Part shown: piece after piece, positions 15,255-21,560 of the stretch | How the letters are laid out: each line of letters begins with the position of its first letter | Position numbering within the stretch: the stretch's first letter is position 1 | DNA from: JACQFK01 sp035644495 | GTDB lineage: Bacteria > Planctomycetota > MHYJ01 > JACPRB01 | Direction of reading: 5' to 3' | NCBI GenBank assembly: GCA_035644495.1 | Contig: DASQOM010000230.1 | Coordinates: 1 to 23,991 of the forward strand | Length of the DNA: 23,991 bases | Program-made: the position numbers and the translations under genes | Notes under the pieces: model-generated | What the model was told of the DNA's origin: nothing | Seen by the model: only the letters and a program-made list of their open reading frames with translations | Database searches by the model: none

Positions 15255-15347
15255 GGCGCAGGTTCTGCACACTGAGAACCGGAGTTCCCGCCCTCCCTCG
15301 CGTCCTCCCTGCATTTCCCCTTTTTCCCCGGGCATGAACCTTGCTCT

Positions 15348-15371
15348 CCTCCCGCCGGGAACCGGGGGAGG
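15348..15371 (+). promoter_or_regulatory. Hairpin in the leader of the 15445 outer-membrane gene
   Basis: CCTCCC-G-CCGG, loop GAA, CCGG-GGGAGG gives a 10-bp stem with one bulged G, about 75 bases before the ATG at 15445. No T run follows, so it is not a classical terminator. A second inverted repeat GGTTCT (15261-15266)/AGAACC (15275-15280) lies upstream. Both could be operator or mRNA-leader structures. No clear -35/-10 pair is seen in the 253-base gap 15192-15444. Confidence 0.3.
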
Positions 15372-15444
15372 TCCGATCCGCGCGACCCCCTTCTCCGATC
15401 CCCTGTGACCGGTGGATCTTGGAATCCAGTCTGAGGGAGGACGT

Positions 15445-16143
15445 ATGAAGGGCCAACTCATCCGAGCCTGTTCCGTGACGCTGATCCTGCTCGTCGCGGC
15501 TTCGCCGGAAGCCTTCGCGCAGGAAACCGGGCGCGCCGAAGTCCAGTCCAGGGGTCCGGACGGGACGACGATCACGCTGGGCGTCCAGGGCCGCGTCTCC
15601 GTGCCGGGCGGGACCGTCGATTCGAGCATTCCGGCGGACTACTGCGACCTGTTCAAGACCGGCTTCGGCGCCTCCCTCGAGGGCACCCTGCTGTGGCGGG
15701 TCTCCCCGAAGTGGAGGCTCGGACCCTATCTTTCGGTGGGCCTCGACTCCTATGACGGGAAGGGCGACACCGACGACTTCGGCGTCACTCTGAAGCCCGA
15801 CTCGATGGAGGTGACGTCCTTCCTGGTCGGGGCGAGGGCGCTGCTCGACCTGGGCCCCAGCGTCCAGCTCGATCTCCATATGGCGTTCGGCGCGGCGCAC
15901 TACGGCAAGGTCGACGGGGTGCTGTCGGGGGCCGGCGCGCCGCTGGAGGTCGGCGTTTTCAAATCCTCGACGGCCTTCGCGTTCGATTTCGGCTCGCGCC
16001 TCGTCGCGGACGCGGGGCCCGTCTTTTTCGACGCGGGCATCGGCCTCCGCACCCAGGGGGCGCCGGGCAACGCCGATTTCGCGTTCGACTCCGGTCCCCT
16101 GGTGAATTTCGAACTGGAGTTCGGGGTCGGGATCCGGTTTTGA
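15445..16143 (+). CDS. Putative outer-membrane beta-barrel protein with signal peptide
   Basis: A 232-residue protein with a clear signal peptide (MKGQLIRACSVTLILLVAAS), cleavage expected after AFA at residue 25. The mature part is a string of amphipathic beta-strands: TITLGVQGRVSVPGG, WRLGPYLSVGLDSYDGKGD, SFLVGARALLDLGPSVQLDL, FAFDFGSRLVADAGPVFFDA and VNFELEFGVGIRF. It ends in Phe, as barrel substrates of the BAM machinery usually do. It resembles an 8- to 10-stranded OmpA-like or porin-family barrel, but no specific family is assigned. The ATG at 15445 has GGGAGG 4 bases upstream and is preferred over the in-frame start at 15412. A damaged lipoprotein gene follows after 18 bases. Confidence 0.78.
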   Translation: MKGQLIRACSVTLILLVAASPEAFAQETGRAEVQSRGPDGTTITLGVQGRVSVPGGTVDSSIPADYCDLFKTGFGASLEGTLLWRVSPKWRLGPYLSVGLDSYDGKGDTDDFGVTLKPDSMEVTSFLVGARALLDLGPSVQLDLHMAFGAAHYGKVDGVLSGAGAPLEVGVFKSSTAFAFDFGSRLVADAGPVFFDAGIGLRTQGAPGNADFAFDSGPLVNFELEFGVGIRF

Positions 16144-16161
16144 ACCGGGAAAGGAAATACG

Positions 16162-16748
16162 ATGAAAGCTCTGCTGATGATCCTGCCCTTCCTGACCGCG
16201 TGCTCCAGCAGCTATATGCGGGAAGCGCTGCCGTCGGGGCCGCCGGGACCCGACGAGGCCAAGGTGATCGTCTACCGGGACTCGTTCCTGGCGCTGGCGC
16301 GGACGTTTCCGGTCTATGACGGGACGAACTGCTCGGATTCACGGAGTTCGGCAGCTACTTCGAGTGCCGCCGGAAGCCCGGGCATCACCTGTTCATCGCC
16401 TGGGGCGAATCGGACGGCGTGGTGCATGCGACGCTGGCGCCGGCCAAGACTTACTATCTGCAGTTCCATCCGACGTACGGATTCTTCACCCCGGGTGCGG
16501 GTCTGGATCCCGTGGCCGCGACCCCCGGGAACTGCGCCGGGCTCGACCGGACCCTGAAGGATCTCTCCCCCCGCGAGCTCGTTCCCGAGCAGGGGGTTTC
16601 CTGGATGGAGCGCCACCGCGCGAAGGAAGCGAAGAAGGTCGAGTACTGGGAGGGGGAAGGACGGGAGGGGGGAAGGTCCTGCACTCCACGGACGGACGCT
16701 GAGCGGGAATCCCGGCGTCTCCGTGGGGCCGCCGGGAATTTCCTTTGA
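16162..16748 (+). pseudogene. Frameshifted DUF2846-like lipoprotein
   Basis: The gene starts with a lipoprotein signal (MKALLMILPFLTAC, Cys14) and a DUF2846-like beginning, AKVIVYRDSFLALARTFPVY. After VYDGT, near 16327, the homologous reading moves to another frame: LLGFTEFGSYFECRRKPGHH, LFIAWGESDGVVHATLAPAK and TYYLQFHPTYGFFTPGAG continue the pattern of this family (GSYFxxxxxPGxHxF, then TYYLxF). Restoring one base at ACGAA/CTG would give a single ~195-residue protein to the TGA at 16746-16748, with an acidic/basic C-terminal helix (WMERHRAKEAKKVEYW). A true mutation, a sequencing or assembly error, or a slip site are all possible; no obvious slippery heptamer is present. It follows the barrel gene by 18 bases. 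Confidence 0.66.
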
Positions 16749-16802
16749 CCCGGCCCCCCGCTTCGGGCAATCATGGCCCTCCCGCACCGAGAGGAGGACT
16801 GG

Positions 16803-17786
16803 ATGGCCGTCGCGAGGCGTCCCCGCCGTTCCGCGTCCCGGCGTCCGAAGGTCCGGCGTCCGGCCCGGCGACCCAGCCAGACCCGCCGCCGGGTCCCCCG
16901 CGCCCGCCGTCCCGCCAGGGCGCGCCGGCCGGTCCAGGCCCGCCGCCCGGTGAAAGCGCGCCGTCCTGCGCGGGCGAGATCGACGGGCGTTCGCATCCTG
17001 AAAGGCCATATCGACCTCGTCGGCCTGGGCAACCTCCTCCAGCTGCTGTCGATGAACAAGACGGAGGGCGTTCTCTACGTCGAGAGGGGCGGAGAGAAGC
17101 AGGCGATCCACTTCGGCCCCGAGGGCATCCGGCTCCTGTCGTCCACGGTCCCGCGCGTGAAGCGGCTGAGCAAGCTGGCGCGCAAGCTCACCGGACCCAC
17201 GCTCATCACGCCGGACCGGCTGAAAAAACTGCTCGGCAAGGAGAAGCTGCTGGGCTGGACGCTCGGCCACGTCCTCTTTTCCAGCGAGGGGCTCTCCCAG
17301 GCCCGGATTCAGGAGGCCCTGCGCCACCAGGTCGAGGAGGAGATCCTCGATCTCTTCGTCTGGGACAACGCCGAATTCTCCTTCGAGGAGGGCCGTGCCG
17401 GAAGCGCGCTCGCGTCGAGCCCTCTGGCGGGGCTGGCGATCCGCGCCGACGTCACCGCGCTGCTCCTCGAGGCGGCGCGCCGCGCGGACGAGCTGATCCA
17501 GATCCGCAGCACGCTGCCCGACGAGTCCTCGAGGGTGCAGAAGATCCCGCGCGAGATCCACGCCGACCAGCTGGGCGAGGACGTGGTCCGCGTGGATGCG
17601 ATCCTTCCGCTGATCAACGGCCGGCGCTCCCTGAGGTCGATCCTCGAGCTGTCGATCTACCCGAAGTTCGCGACGATGCGCGCGCTGCACAAGCTGCTGT
17701 CGCTCGGGTATGCCAAGGCGCAGAACCGCCTCGGGGACACCGTCATCCTGCTGCCGGCGCATGCCGGCGCCCCGGCCGCGCCTTAG
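16803..17786 (+). CDS. PATAN/DUF4388 protein with Arg/Pro-rich N-terminal tail
   Basis: A 327-residue soluble protein. Residues 1-60 are a highly basic low-complexity tail built on repeated ARRP units (RARRPARARRPVQARRPVKA), like histone H1-type or nucleic-acid-binding tails. Residues ~64-165 match the PATAN (DUF4388) pattern: HIDLVGLGNLLQLLSMNKTE, GVLYVERGGEKQAIHFGPEG, LGWTLGHVLFSSEGLS. A helical DUF4388 tail (EALRHQVEEEILDLFVWDNA) follows, then a winged-helix-like C-terminus (VDAILPLINGRRSLRSILEL). PATAN proteins are linked to signalling and gliding/regulatory switches in other bacteria. The start at 16803 is chosen for GAGGAGG 5 bases upstream. It converges on the Cys-cluster gene with overlapping stops. 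Confidence 0.82.
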   Translation: MAVARRPRRSASRRPKVRRPARRPSQTRRRVPRARRPARARRPVQARRPVKARRPARARSTGVRILKGHIDLVGLGNLLQLLSMNKTEGVLYVERGGEKQAIHFGPEGIRLLSSTVPRVKRLSKLARKLTGPTLITPDRLKKLLGKEKLLGWTLGHVLFSSEGLSQARIQEALRHQVEEEILDLFVWDNAEFSFEEGRAGSALASSPLAGLAIRADVTALLLEAARRADELIQIRSTLPDESSRVQKIPREIHADQLGEDVVRVDAILPLINGRRSLRSILELSIYPKFATMRALHKLLSLGYAKAQNRLGDTVILLPAHAGAPAAP

Positions 17787-18880
17787 CGGGCGGCCACGAG
17801 GACCTGGAAGTCGACGAGCTGGCGCAGAAGGTCGCGCTCGAGCACGAGGCCGCGTTCCCGGTCGATCGCCGCCAGCGCGTCCGCCGTGGGACGCCCGTCG
17901 AAATACCCCAGGACGTCCAGGAGCTCGCTCGGGAGCTCGATGGGATCGTTTTCATTGTAGGACAGCACGCGGCTCGTTCCCCCCGGAAGGGGGACGACCT
18001 GGACGCTTCCGGCCCGGAGCGCCTCGGGGATGGCGTCGGAGCGCAGCTTCCTCCAGGACTCCAGCAGCAGACGCTCGAGCAAGGTCAGCTCGACGCCGCC
18101 GATCCGCCGGACGTCGGACCAGCGCAGCCGGTCGACTTTGCGCGCGCAATCGCGGTAGAAGTCCTCCTCCCGGCCCTTCCAGGTTCCCCACGCGGCGGCG
18201 TAGTAGGCGGGGGAGGCGGCTCCGTCGATTTCCTCCGGGCTCCGAGGCCGCCCTCCGGTCGACGGCGCGATGGGCGGGAAGAGGACCGACAGGATTTCCG
18301 CCGGAAGATCCTGGACACACCAGCGGGCCAGCGCGCGCTGGACGGCGGTGAGGAGGATATGGAGCGCCCGCCAGAAGTCGTGACCCACGGCGCCGCGCTC
18401 GTGCTTGCAGTGCCAGGTGGCGCAGACGCCGGGCCGGTTGCGCCAGATGCTGCAGCGCCCGCCGCCCTCCTCGAGGTAGTGCGGGCAGCGGATCGCACGG
18501 CTTTTCCCGAAGACGCCCGAGACGCCGCGATAGATGAGCTCGAACATCAGCGGCGTCGCCACGCCCAGCGGAGTGACCCCGCCGCCGGCGCGGAGGCGTC
18601 CCCGGACCGACTCGCGTCCCCGGGCTCCGTCGGGGTCGGCGTCGGACAGGATCCTTCCGACGAGGTAGTTCGGCAGCTCCGGGACGAAGGTGCAGCACTT
18701 GACGTCGGGGCTGAAGTAGCGGTCGTTCGGCTGCGGCTTTACGCCCGCCGAGGGGCACATCGCGCAGTCGTCGCAGGTCGACTGCGGCTCCCCCCGCACC
18801 GTGTCCTTCAGCAGTTCCCGCATCCAGCGGGAGTAGAGCGGGGGCAGGGCTCCGGGATCCGCCGGCGCGGGCGTCGACAT
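17783..18880 (-). CDS. Cysteine-cluster protein divergent from the peptide genes
   Basis: A 365-residue protein I cannot name. Two Cys-rich segments stand out: C36-x2-C39-x2-C42 with C62-C63 (TCDDCAMCPS, VKCCTF), and a second cluster CPHYLEEGGGRCSIWRNRPG continuing to VCATWHCKHERG. The second resembles the CxHL...CSIYxxRPxxC pattern of YkgJ-type metal-binding proteins, so iron or zinc binding, perhaps an Fe-S cluster, is likely. A helical middle follows. The C-terminal ~60 residues (LPSELLDVLGYFDGRPTADA, then LLRQLVDFQVLV) have the rhythm of a PqqD/winged-helix domain, the fold used as a RiPP precursor-recognition element (inference). ATG 18880 is taken as start; a TTG at 18916 is an alternative. 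It shares the 138-base divergent region with the GG-peptide genes. Confidence 0.68.
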   Translation of the reverse strand: MSTPAPADPGALPPLYSRWMRELLKDTVRGEPQSTCDDCAMCPSAGVKPQPNDRYFSPDVKCCTFVPELPNYLVGRILSDADPDGARGRESVRGRLRAGGGVTPLGVATPLMFELIYRGVSGVFGKSRAIRCPHYLEEGGGRCSIWRNRPGVCATWHCKHERGAVGHDFWRALHILLTAVQRALARWCVQDLPAEILSVLFPPIAPSTGGRPRSPEEIDGAASPAYYAAAWGTWKGREEDFYRDCARKVDRLRWSDVRRIGGVELTLLERLLLESWRKLRSDAIPEALRAGSVQVVPLPGGTSRVLSYNENDPIELPSELLDVLGYFDGRPTADALAAIDRERGLVLERDLLRQLVDFQVLVAAR

Positions 18881-18949
18881 GCGCCCATTGTCCGCCTTGT
18901 CGCTCCCCGAACGCAAGAAAACCCGTCTGTGCGGGGTGCCTTTTTCCGG

Positions 18950-18978
18950 TTACAATCGCCGGAGTCGATCGGTATATT
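18950..18978 (+). promoter_or_regulatory. Candidate promoter of the GG-peptide operon
   Basis: A -10 box TATATT (18973-18978, 5 of 6 to consensus) lies exactly 17 bases after a weak -35 TTACAA (18950-18955). Transcription would start near 18985, giving a leader of about 34 bases with AGGGAGGG before the first peptide gene. The weak -35 suggests an activator may be needed (inference). Confidence 0.5.
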
Positions 18979-19018
18979 CAGACAGTACCCACGTCGGCAG
19001 GATTGATAGGGAGGGAAT

Positions 19019-19210
19019 ATGGGCGGCAAGAAGGCATCCAAGGGCTCCAAGGCGCTCGGCAAGAAGGACATGAAGAAGACCAAGGGCGGCACGATCAACT
19101 TCGCCAGCAACCAGCTTCCTGCCGTGCAGCGGGGCATCAACTTCAACCCCGACGGCGGCGCGCAGAAGGTGACGCCCGGGCAGATCAGCATCTGCGACGG
19201 CTCCGTCTAG
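19019..19210 (+). CDS. Double-glycine leader peptide 1 (candidate exported peptide precursor)
   Basis: A 63-residue peptide. The 24-residue leader (KALGKKDMKKTKGG at its end) is Lys-rich with 9 Lys and ends Gly23-Gly24. Counting back from the GG it has Leu at -12, Asp at -8 and Met at -7, which fits the classic double-glycine pattern L..x..EL..x..GG recognised by C39 peptidases. The predicted 39-residue core starts TINFASNQLPAV, carries INF twice, has three Pro and a single Cys near its end (SICDGSV). With one Cys it cannot form an intramolecular disulfide or lanthionine by itself. Its core differs from peptides 2 and 3, sharing mainly LPAV. AGGGAGGG lies 3-4 bases before the ATG. Function unknown; bacteriocin, signal or adhesin-like roles are open. 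Confidence 0.8.
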   Translation: MGGKKASKGSKALGKKDMKKTKGGTINFASNQLPAVQRGINFNPDGGAQKVTPGQISICDGSV

Positions 19211-19252
19211 ACCGGCCTCCCTTCAGCTTCAACCTTCATGAAAGGAGATCCC

Positions 19253-19435
19253 ATGGCTCCAAAGAAGCCCGCGAAAAAATCCAAAACGATGGGAAAGAAG
19301 GACCTCAAGAAAACCAAGGGCGGCCTCCTGCCCGCCGTGAAGCCGGGATTTGTGATTTCAGACAAGTCCCTGCCTCCCTTCTACAACATCGGGACCCAGG
19401 CGTCCGGACCGAACGTCAGCCCCCGCGATCCTTGA
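19253..19435 (+). CDS. Double-glycine leader peptide 2 (candidate exported peptide precursor)
   Basis: A 60-residue peptide. The leader MAPKKPAKKSKTMGKKDLKK plus TKGG is 24 residues with 10 Lys, and has Met at -12, Asp at -8 and Leu at -7 relative to GG. The 36-residue core begins LLPAVKPGFVIS and ends NVSPRDP, with seven Pro and no Cys, so it is not a lanthipeptide or a disulfide-stabilised bacteriocin. The start at 19253 is chosen for AAGGAG 5 bases upstream; the ATG at 19238 would place the leader out of register with its paralogues. It lies 42 bases after peptide 1 with no terminator between, so both are on one transcript. It is a paralogue of peptide 3. Confidence 0.82.
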   Translation: MAPKKPAKKSKTMGKKDLKKTKGGLLPAVKPGFVISDKSLPPFYNIGTQASGPNVSPRDP

Positions 19436-19477
19436 TGCACCGCCGTAGTCTGCTGGATATCGTTGAACGGAGGAATT

Positions 19478-19669
19478 ATGCCTGCCAAGAAGCCGTCGAA
19501 GAAGTCCAAGACCCTGGGAAGAAAGACGCTCAAGAGGACCAAGGGCGGCCTGCTTCCTGCGGTGAACATCGGGAACAGCCAGGTCAAGACGATCAAGTGG
19601 AATCCCGCCGACAAGTGGCCCGAGAGCCCCGCCGGAGATATCCACATCGTCAGTCCGCGCGATCCTTGA
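19478..19669 (+). CDS. Double-glycine leader peptide 3 (candidate exported peptide precursor)
   Basis: A 63-residue peptide. The leader MPAKKPSKKSKTLGRKTLKR plus TKGG is 24 residues with 10 basic residues and aligns position for position with peptide 2, apart from Thr replacing Asp at -8. The 39-residue core begins LLPAVNIGNSQVK, contains two Trp (IKWNPADKWPESPAG), and ends IHIVSPRDP. The LLPAV start and VSPRDP end are shared with peptide 2, while the middle is different. There are six Pro and no Cys. CGGAGG lies 4 bases before the ATG. The parvulin-like gene starts 31 bases after its stop on the same strand. Confidence 0.82.
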   Translation: MPAKKPSKKSKTLGRKTLKRTKGGLLPAVNIGNSQVKTIKWNPADKWPESPAGDIHIVSPRDP

Positions 19670-19700
19670 AGCCCCTCGCCGCGGACGCTATCCTGCCCGC

Positions 19701-20432
19701 ATGAGCGACGAAATCGCCCGGGGCGGAGGCGTGAGCGCGGGAATCGACGACCTGGTCCTGGCCATCAAGCTGGGATCGGGGTTCGGACTCGTGCAGGAGA
19801 TCCTCGCCCGGCGGGCGGCGGCCGACCGCGCCCGCCGGGAGGGCCTCACGGCCACGGAGGAGGAGATCGCGGAGGCCCTCGACGACCTCTATACCGGGAA
19901 CGACCTCTTCGAGGAGCCCCAGCGCGAAGCTTGGCGCTCCGGCGCCAACCTCACCTCTGAAGTCCTCCATGCCCACTTCGCGGAGGTCGTCCTTGCCTCC
20001 AAGCTTCGCGAACACCTGATCTCCGACGAGACCATCGACGCCCACTTCAAGGCGTCCCGCCATGAGTATTCGCGGGCCGACGTGGAGATCGTCGAGTTCG
20101 AGTCGATGGGGGCCGCGGCGGAGACCTCCCTTCAGCTGCGCGAGGGGGAGATCGCCTGGCCCGAGGCCGGCGCCCGGGCCGGCGGCGTCGACTCGCAGTC
20201 CCTGTCCCGCCGCGAGGCGCCCGAGGAGATCGCCGCCGAACTCTTCGCCGCGGAGGCCGGCTCGTTCCTCGGCCCCGTCGAGACCGACGAGGGCGGCTAC
20301 GCGGTCTACCGCCTCGCCACGAAACAGGAGGCGGAACTCGACGACGACCTGCGCGAGCAGATCCGCGAGCGGATGTTCAGCGAGGAGATGGCGCGCGACT
20401 TCGCCAAACAGCCGGTCCGGATCGTCCGCTAG
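19701..20432 (+). CDS. Parvulin-like (PPIase/SurA-type) protein of the peptide operon
   Basis: A 243-residue protein with no signal peptide or membrane span, so it is cytoplasmic. The N-terminal two-thirds is a SurA/PrsA-like helical chaperone region (ARREGLTATEEEIAEALDDL and LREHLISDETIDAHFKASRH). Residues ~125-215 follow a parvulin domain: ADVEIVEFESM, then GARAGGVDSQSLSRREAPEE, ELFAAEAGSFLGPVETDEGG and YAVYRL. Two His positions that line the active site of normal parvulins (first strand HIL, last strand GYHxI) are Glu/Val and Ala here, so isomerase activity is doubtful and a holdase role is more likely. It directly follows the three Pro-rich peptide genes and converges on hlyD with a 3-base gap. 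Confidence 0.78.
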   Translation: MSDEIARGGGVSAGIDDLVLAIKLGSGFGLVQEILARRAAADRARREGLTATEEEIAEALDDLYTGNDLFEEPQREAWRSGANLTSEVLHAHFAEVVLASKLREHLISDETIDAHFKASRHEYSRADVEIVEFESMGAAAETSLQLREGEIAWPEAGARAGGVDSQSLSRREAPEEIAAELFAAEAGSFLGPVETDEGGYAVYRLATKQEAELDDDLREQIRERMFSEEMARDFAKQPVRIVR

Positions 20433-20435
20433 GAA

Positions 20436-21557
20436 CTACTCGTTCACCCGGATCGGTTCGCCCAGCCGCTTGAACGGCTTCACGGCGAGGTCGAGCACCG
20501 TGCGGCGCTCGACGACCACGTCCGCTTCCAGCAGCAGGCCCGGACGCAGCGGCTCGGCGCCGCGCGGCCCGCGGATCTCCGCGGAGGGCAGCCGGACCCA
20601 CGCGCGATAATGACCCTCCTCGTCGGCGTCGGGATCGATGCGCAGGATCTCCCCCTGGAGGTGGCCGTAGTCCTGGTAAGGGAAGGCGTCGAAGCGGATC
20701 TTCACCGGCAGCCCGGGGTGCAGGCGGCGCATCGACGCGTTGGGCAGCCTGAGCAGCGCCCGGAGCGGCTGCGCGTCGGGATGGATCGTGAATGCGACTT
20801 CCCCCGTGGAGAGGAAGCGTCCCGCGTGCAGCACGGAGGCCTGCGTCACGGTCCCGTCGACGGGCGAGAGCACGGTCATCTGCTTTTCCGTGGCCCGCAT
20901 CAGGGAGAGCTTCTCGCGGACGCCCTCGAGGCGGGTCTCGATCTCGCGGGCCTGCCGCTCCTGGAGGGACGCCTCAGTCTGGCTGCGCTGGATCTCGGCC
21001 TCGAGGCGGGCGATGCGGGCCCGGTGCTCGTTGACCTCCTGCTCCTTCTGGTTCACCTGGAAGATCGACGCGACGCCCTCCTTCAGGAGCTGCTTGAGGC
21101 TGTCGACCTGCGACTCGACGATCTTGATGGAGTCGCGCGCGAGCACCTTCTCCTCCTCGACCTTGCGGAGCACGTCGCGGCCCGCCTTGGCCGCCTCGCG
21201 GTGGCGTTCCACCTCCGACGCGCCGGCCCGAAGTTCCGCCTCGAGCTGCGTGGACTCGCTGCTGAGCTTTGTTGCGTCCAGCTTGAGCAGCACGTCGCCC
21301 TTCTTCACCCGGGTCCCGACGGCGACCGGCGCTTCGACCACCATCCCCGGCTCGGGGACCGTGATCTTCACCGGCTCGCCTTCCACCTGGAGGCGTCCGC
21401 GGGACTGGACGACGATATCGATATCCGCCGCCGCCGCCCACACGCCGGCGGCGACCAGCAGCAGGAAGATCACGTAGAAGATCGCGCGGGACAGAAGAAT
21501 GCCGGGGCCGGGAAGCACCTTGTCGAGGACGCGGTTGGGGGCGGCGGTCGTCTCCAT
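20436..21557 (-). CDS. HlyD-family membrane-fusion protein (peptide exporter adaptor)
   Basis: A 373-residue periplasmic adaptor anchored by one N-terminal span (AIFYVIFLLLVAAGVWAAAA, about 25-45). Half-lipoyl motifs occur at about 52-93 (RGRLQVEGEPVKITVPEPGM, VGTRVKKGDVLLKLD) and 233-255 (TVLSPVDGTVTQASVLHAGR). Between them lies a long coiled coil (about 95-230) rich in Glu, Arg and Gln. A beta-barrel domain follows (LPVKIRFDAFPYQDYGHLQG). This is the LcnD/HlyD type that pairs with peptide-exporting ABC transporters. The ATG is 3 bases after the transporter stop and its AGGAG lies in the transporter's last codons, so the two are coupled. No outer-membrane TolC-like partner is in the window. 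Confidence 0.92.
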   Translation of the reverse strand: METTAAPNRVLDKVLPGPGILLSRAIFYVIFLLLVAAGVWAAAADIDIVVQSRGRLQVEGEPVKITVPEPGMVVEAPVAVGTRVKKGDVLLKLDATKLSSESTQLEAELRAGASEVERHREAAKAGRDVLRKVEEEKVLARDSIKIVESQVDSLKQLLKEGVASIFQVNQKEQEVNEHRARIARLEAEIQRSQTEASLQERQAREIETRLEGVREKLSLMRATEKQMTVLSPVDGTVTQASVLHAGRFLSTGEVAFTIHPDAQPLRALLRLPNASMRRLHPGLPVKIRFDAFPYQDYGHLQGEILRIDPDADEEGHYRAWVRLPSAEIRGPRGAEPLRPGLLLEADVVVERRTVLDLAVKPFKRLGEPIRVNE

Positions 21558-21560
21558 GCC

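Noticed and set aside
12678..15629. 983-codon open frame antisense to ftsK
   Set aside because: It is a high-G+C shadow frame opposite a full-length FtsK, with Arg/His/Asp-rich nonsense composition.
17774..17795. GGCCGC/GCGGCC hairpin at the convergent PATAN and Cys-cluster stops
   Set aside because: The stem is only six bases with a 10-base loop and no T tract in very G+C-rich sequence, so chance pairing is likely.
16745..19006. 753-codon plus-strand frame overlapping the PATAN and Cys-cluster genes
   Set aside because: It is rich in Arg/Pro/Gly with no recognisable domains, while the competing frames show PATAN and Cys-cluster motifs and proper starts.
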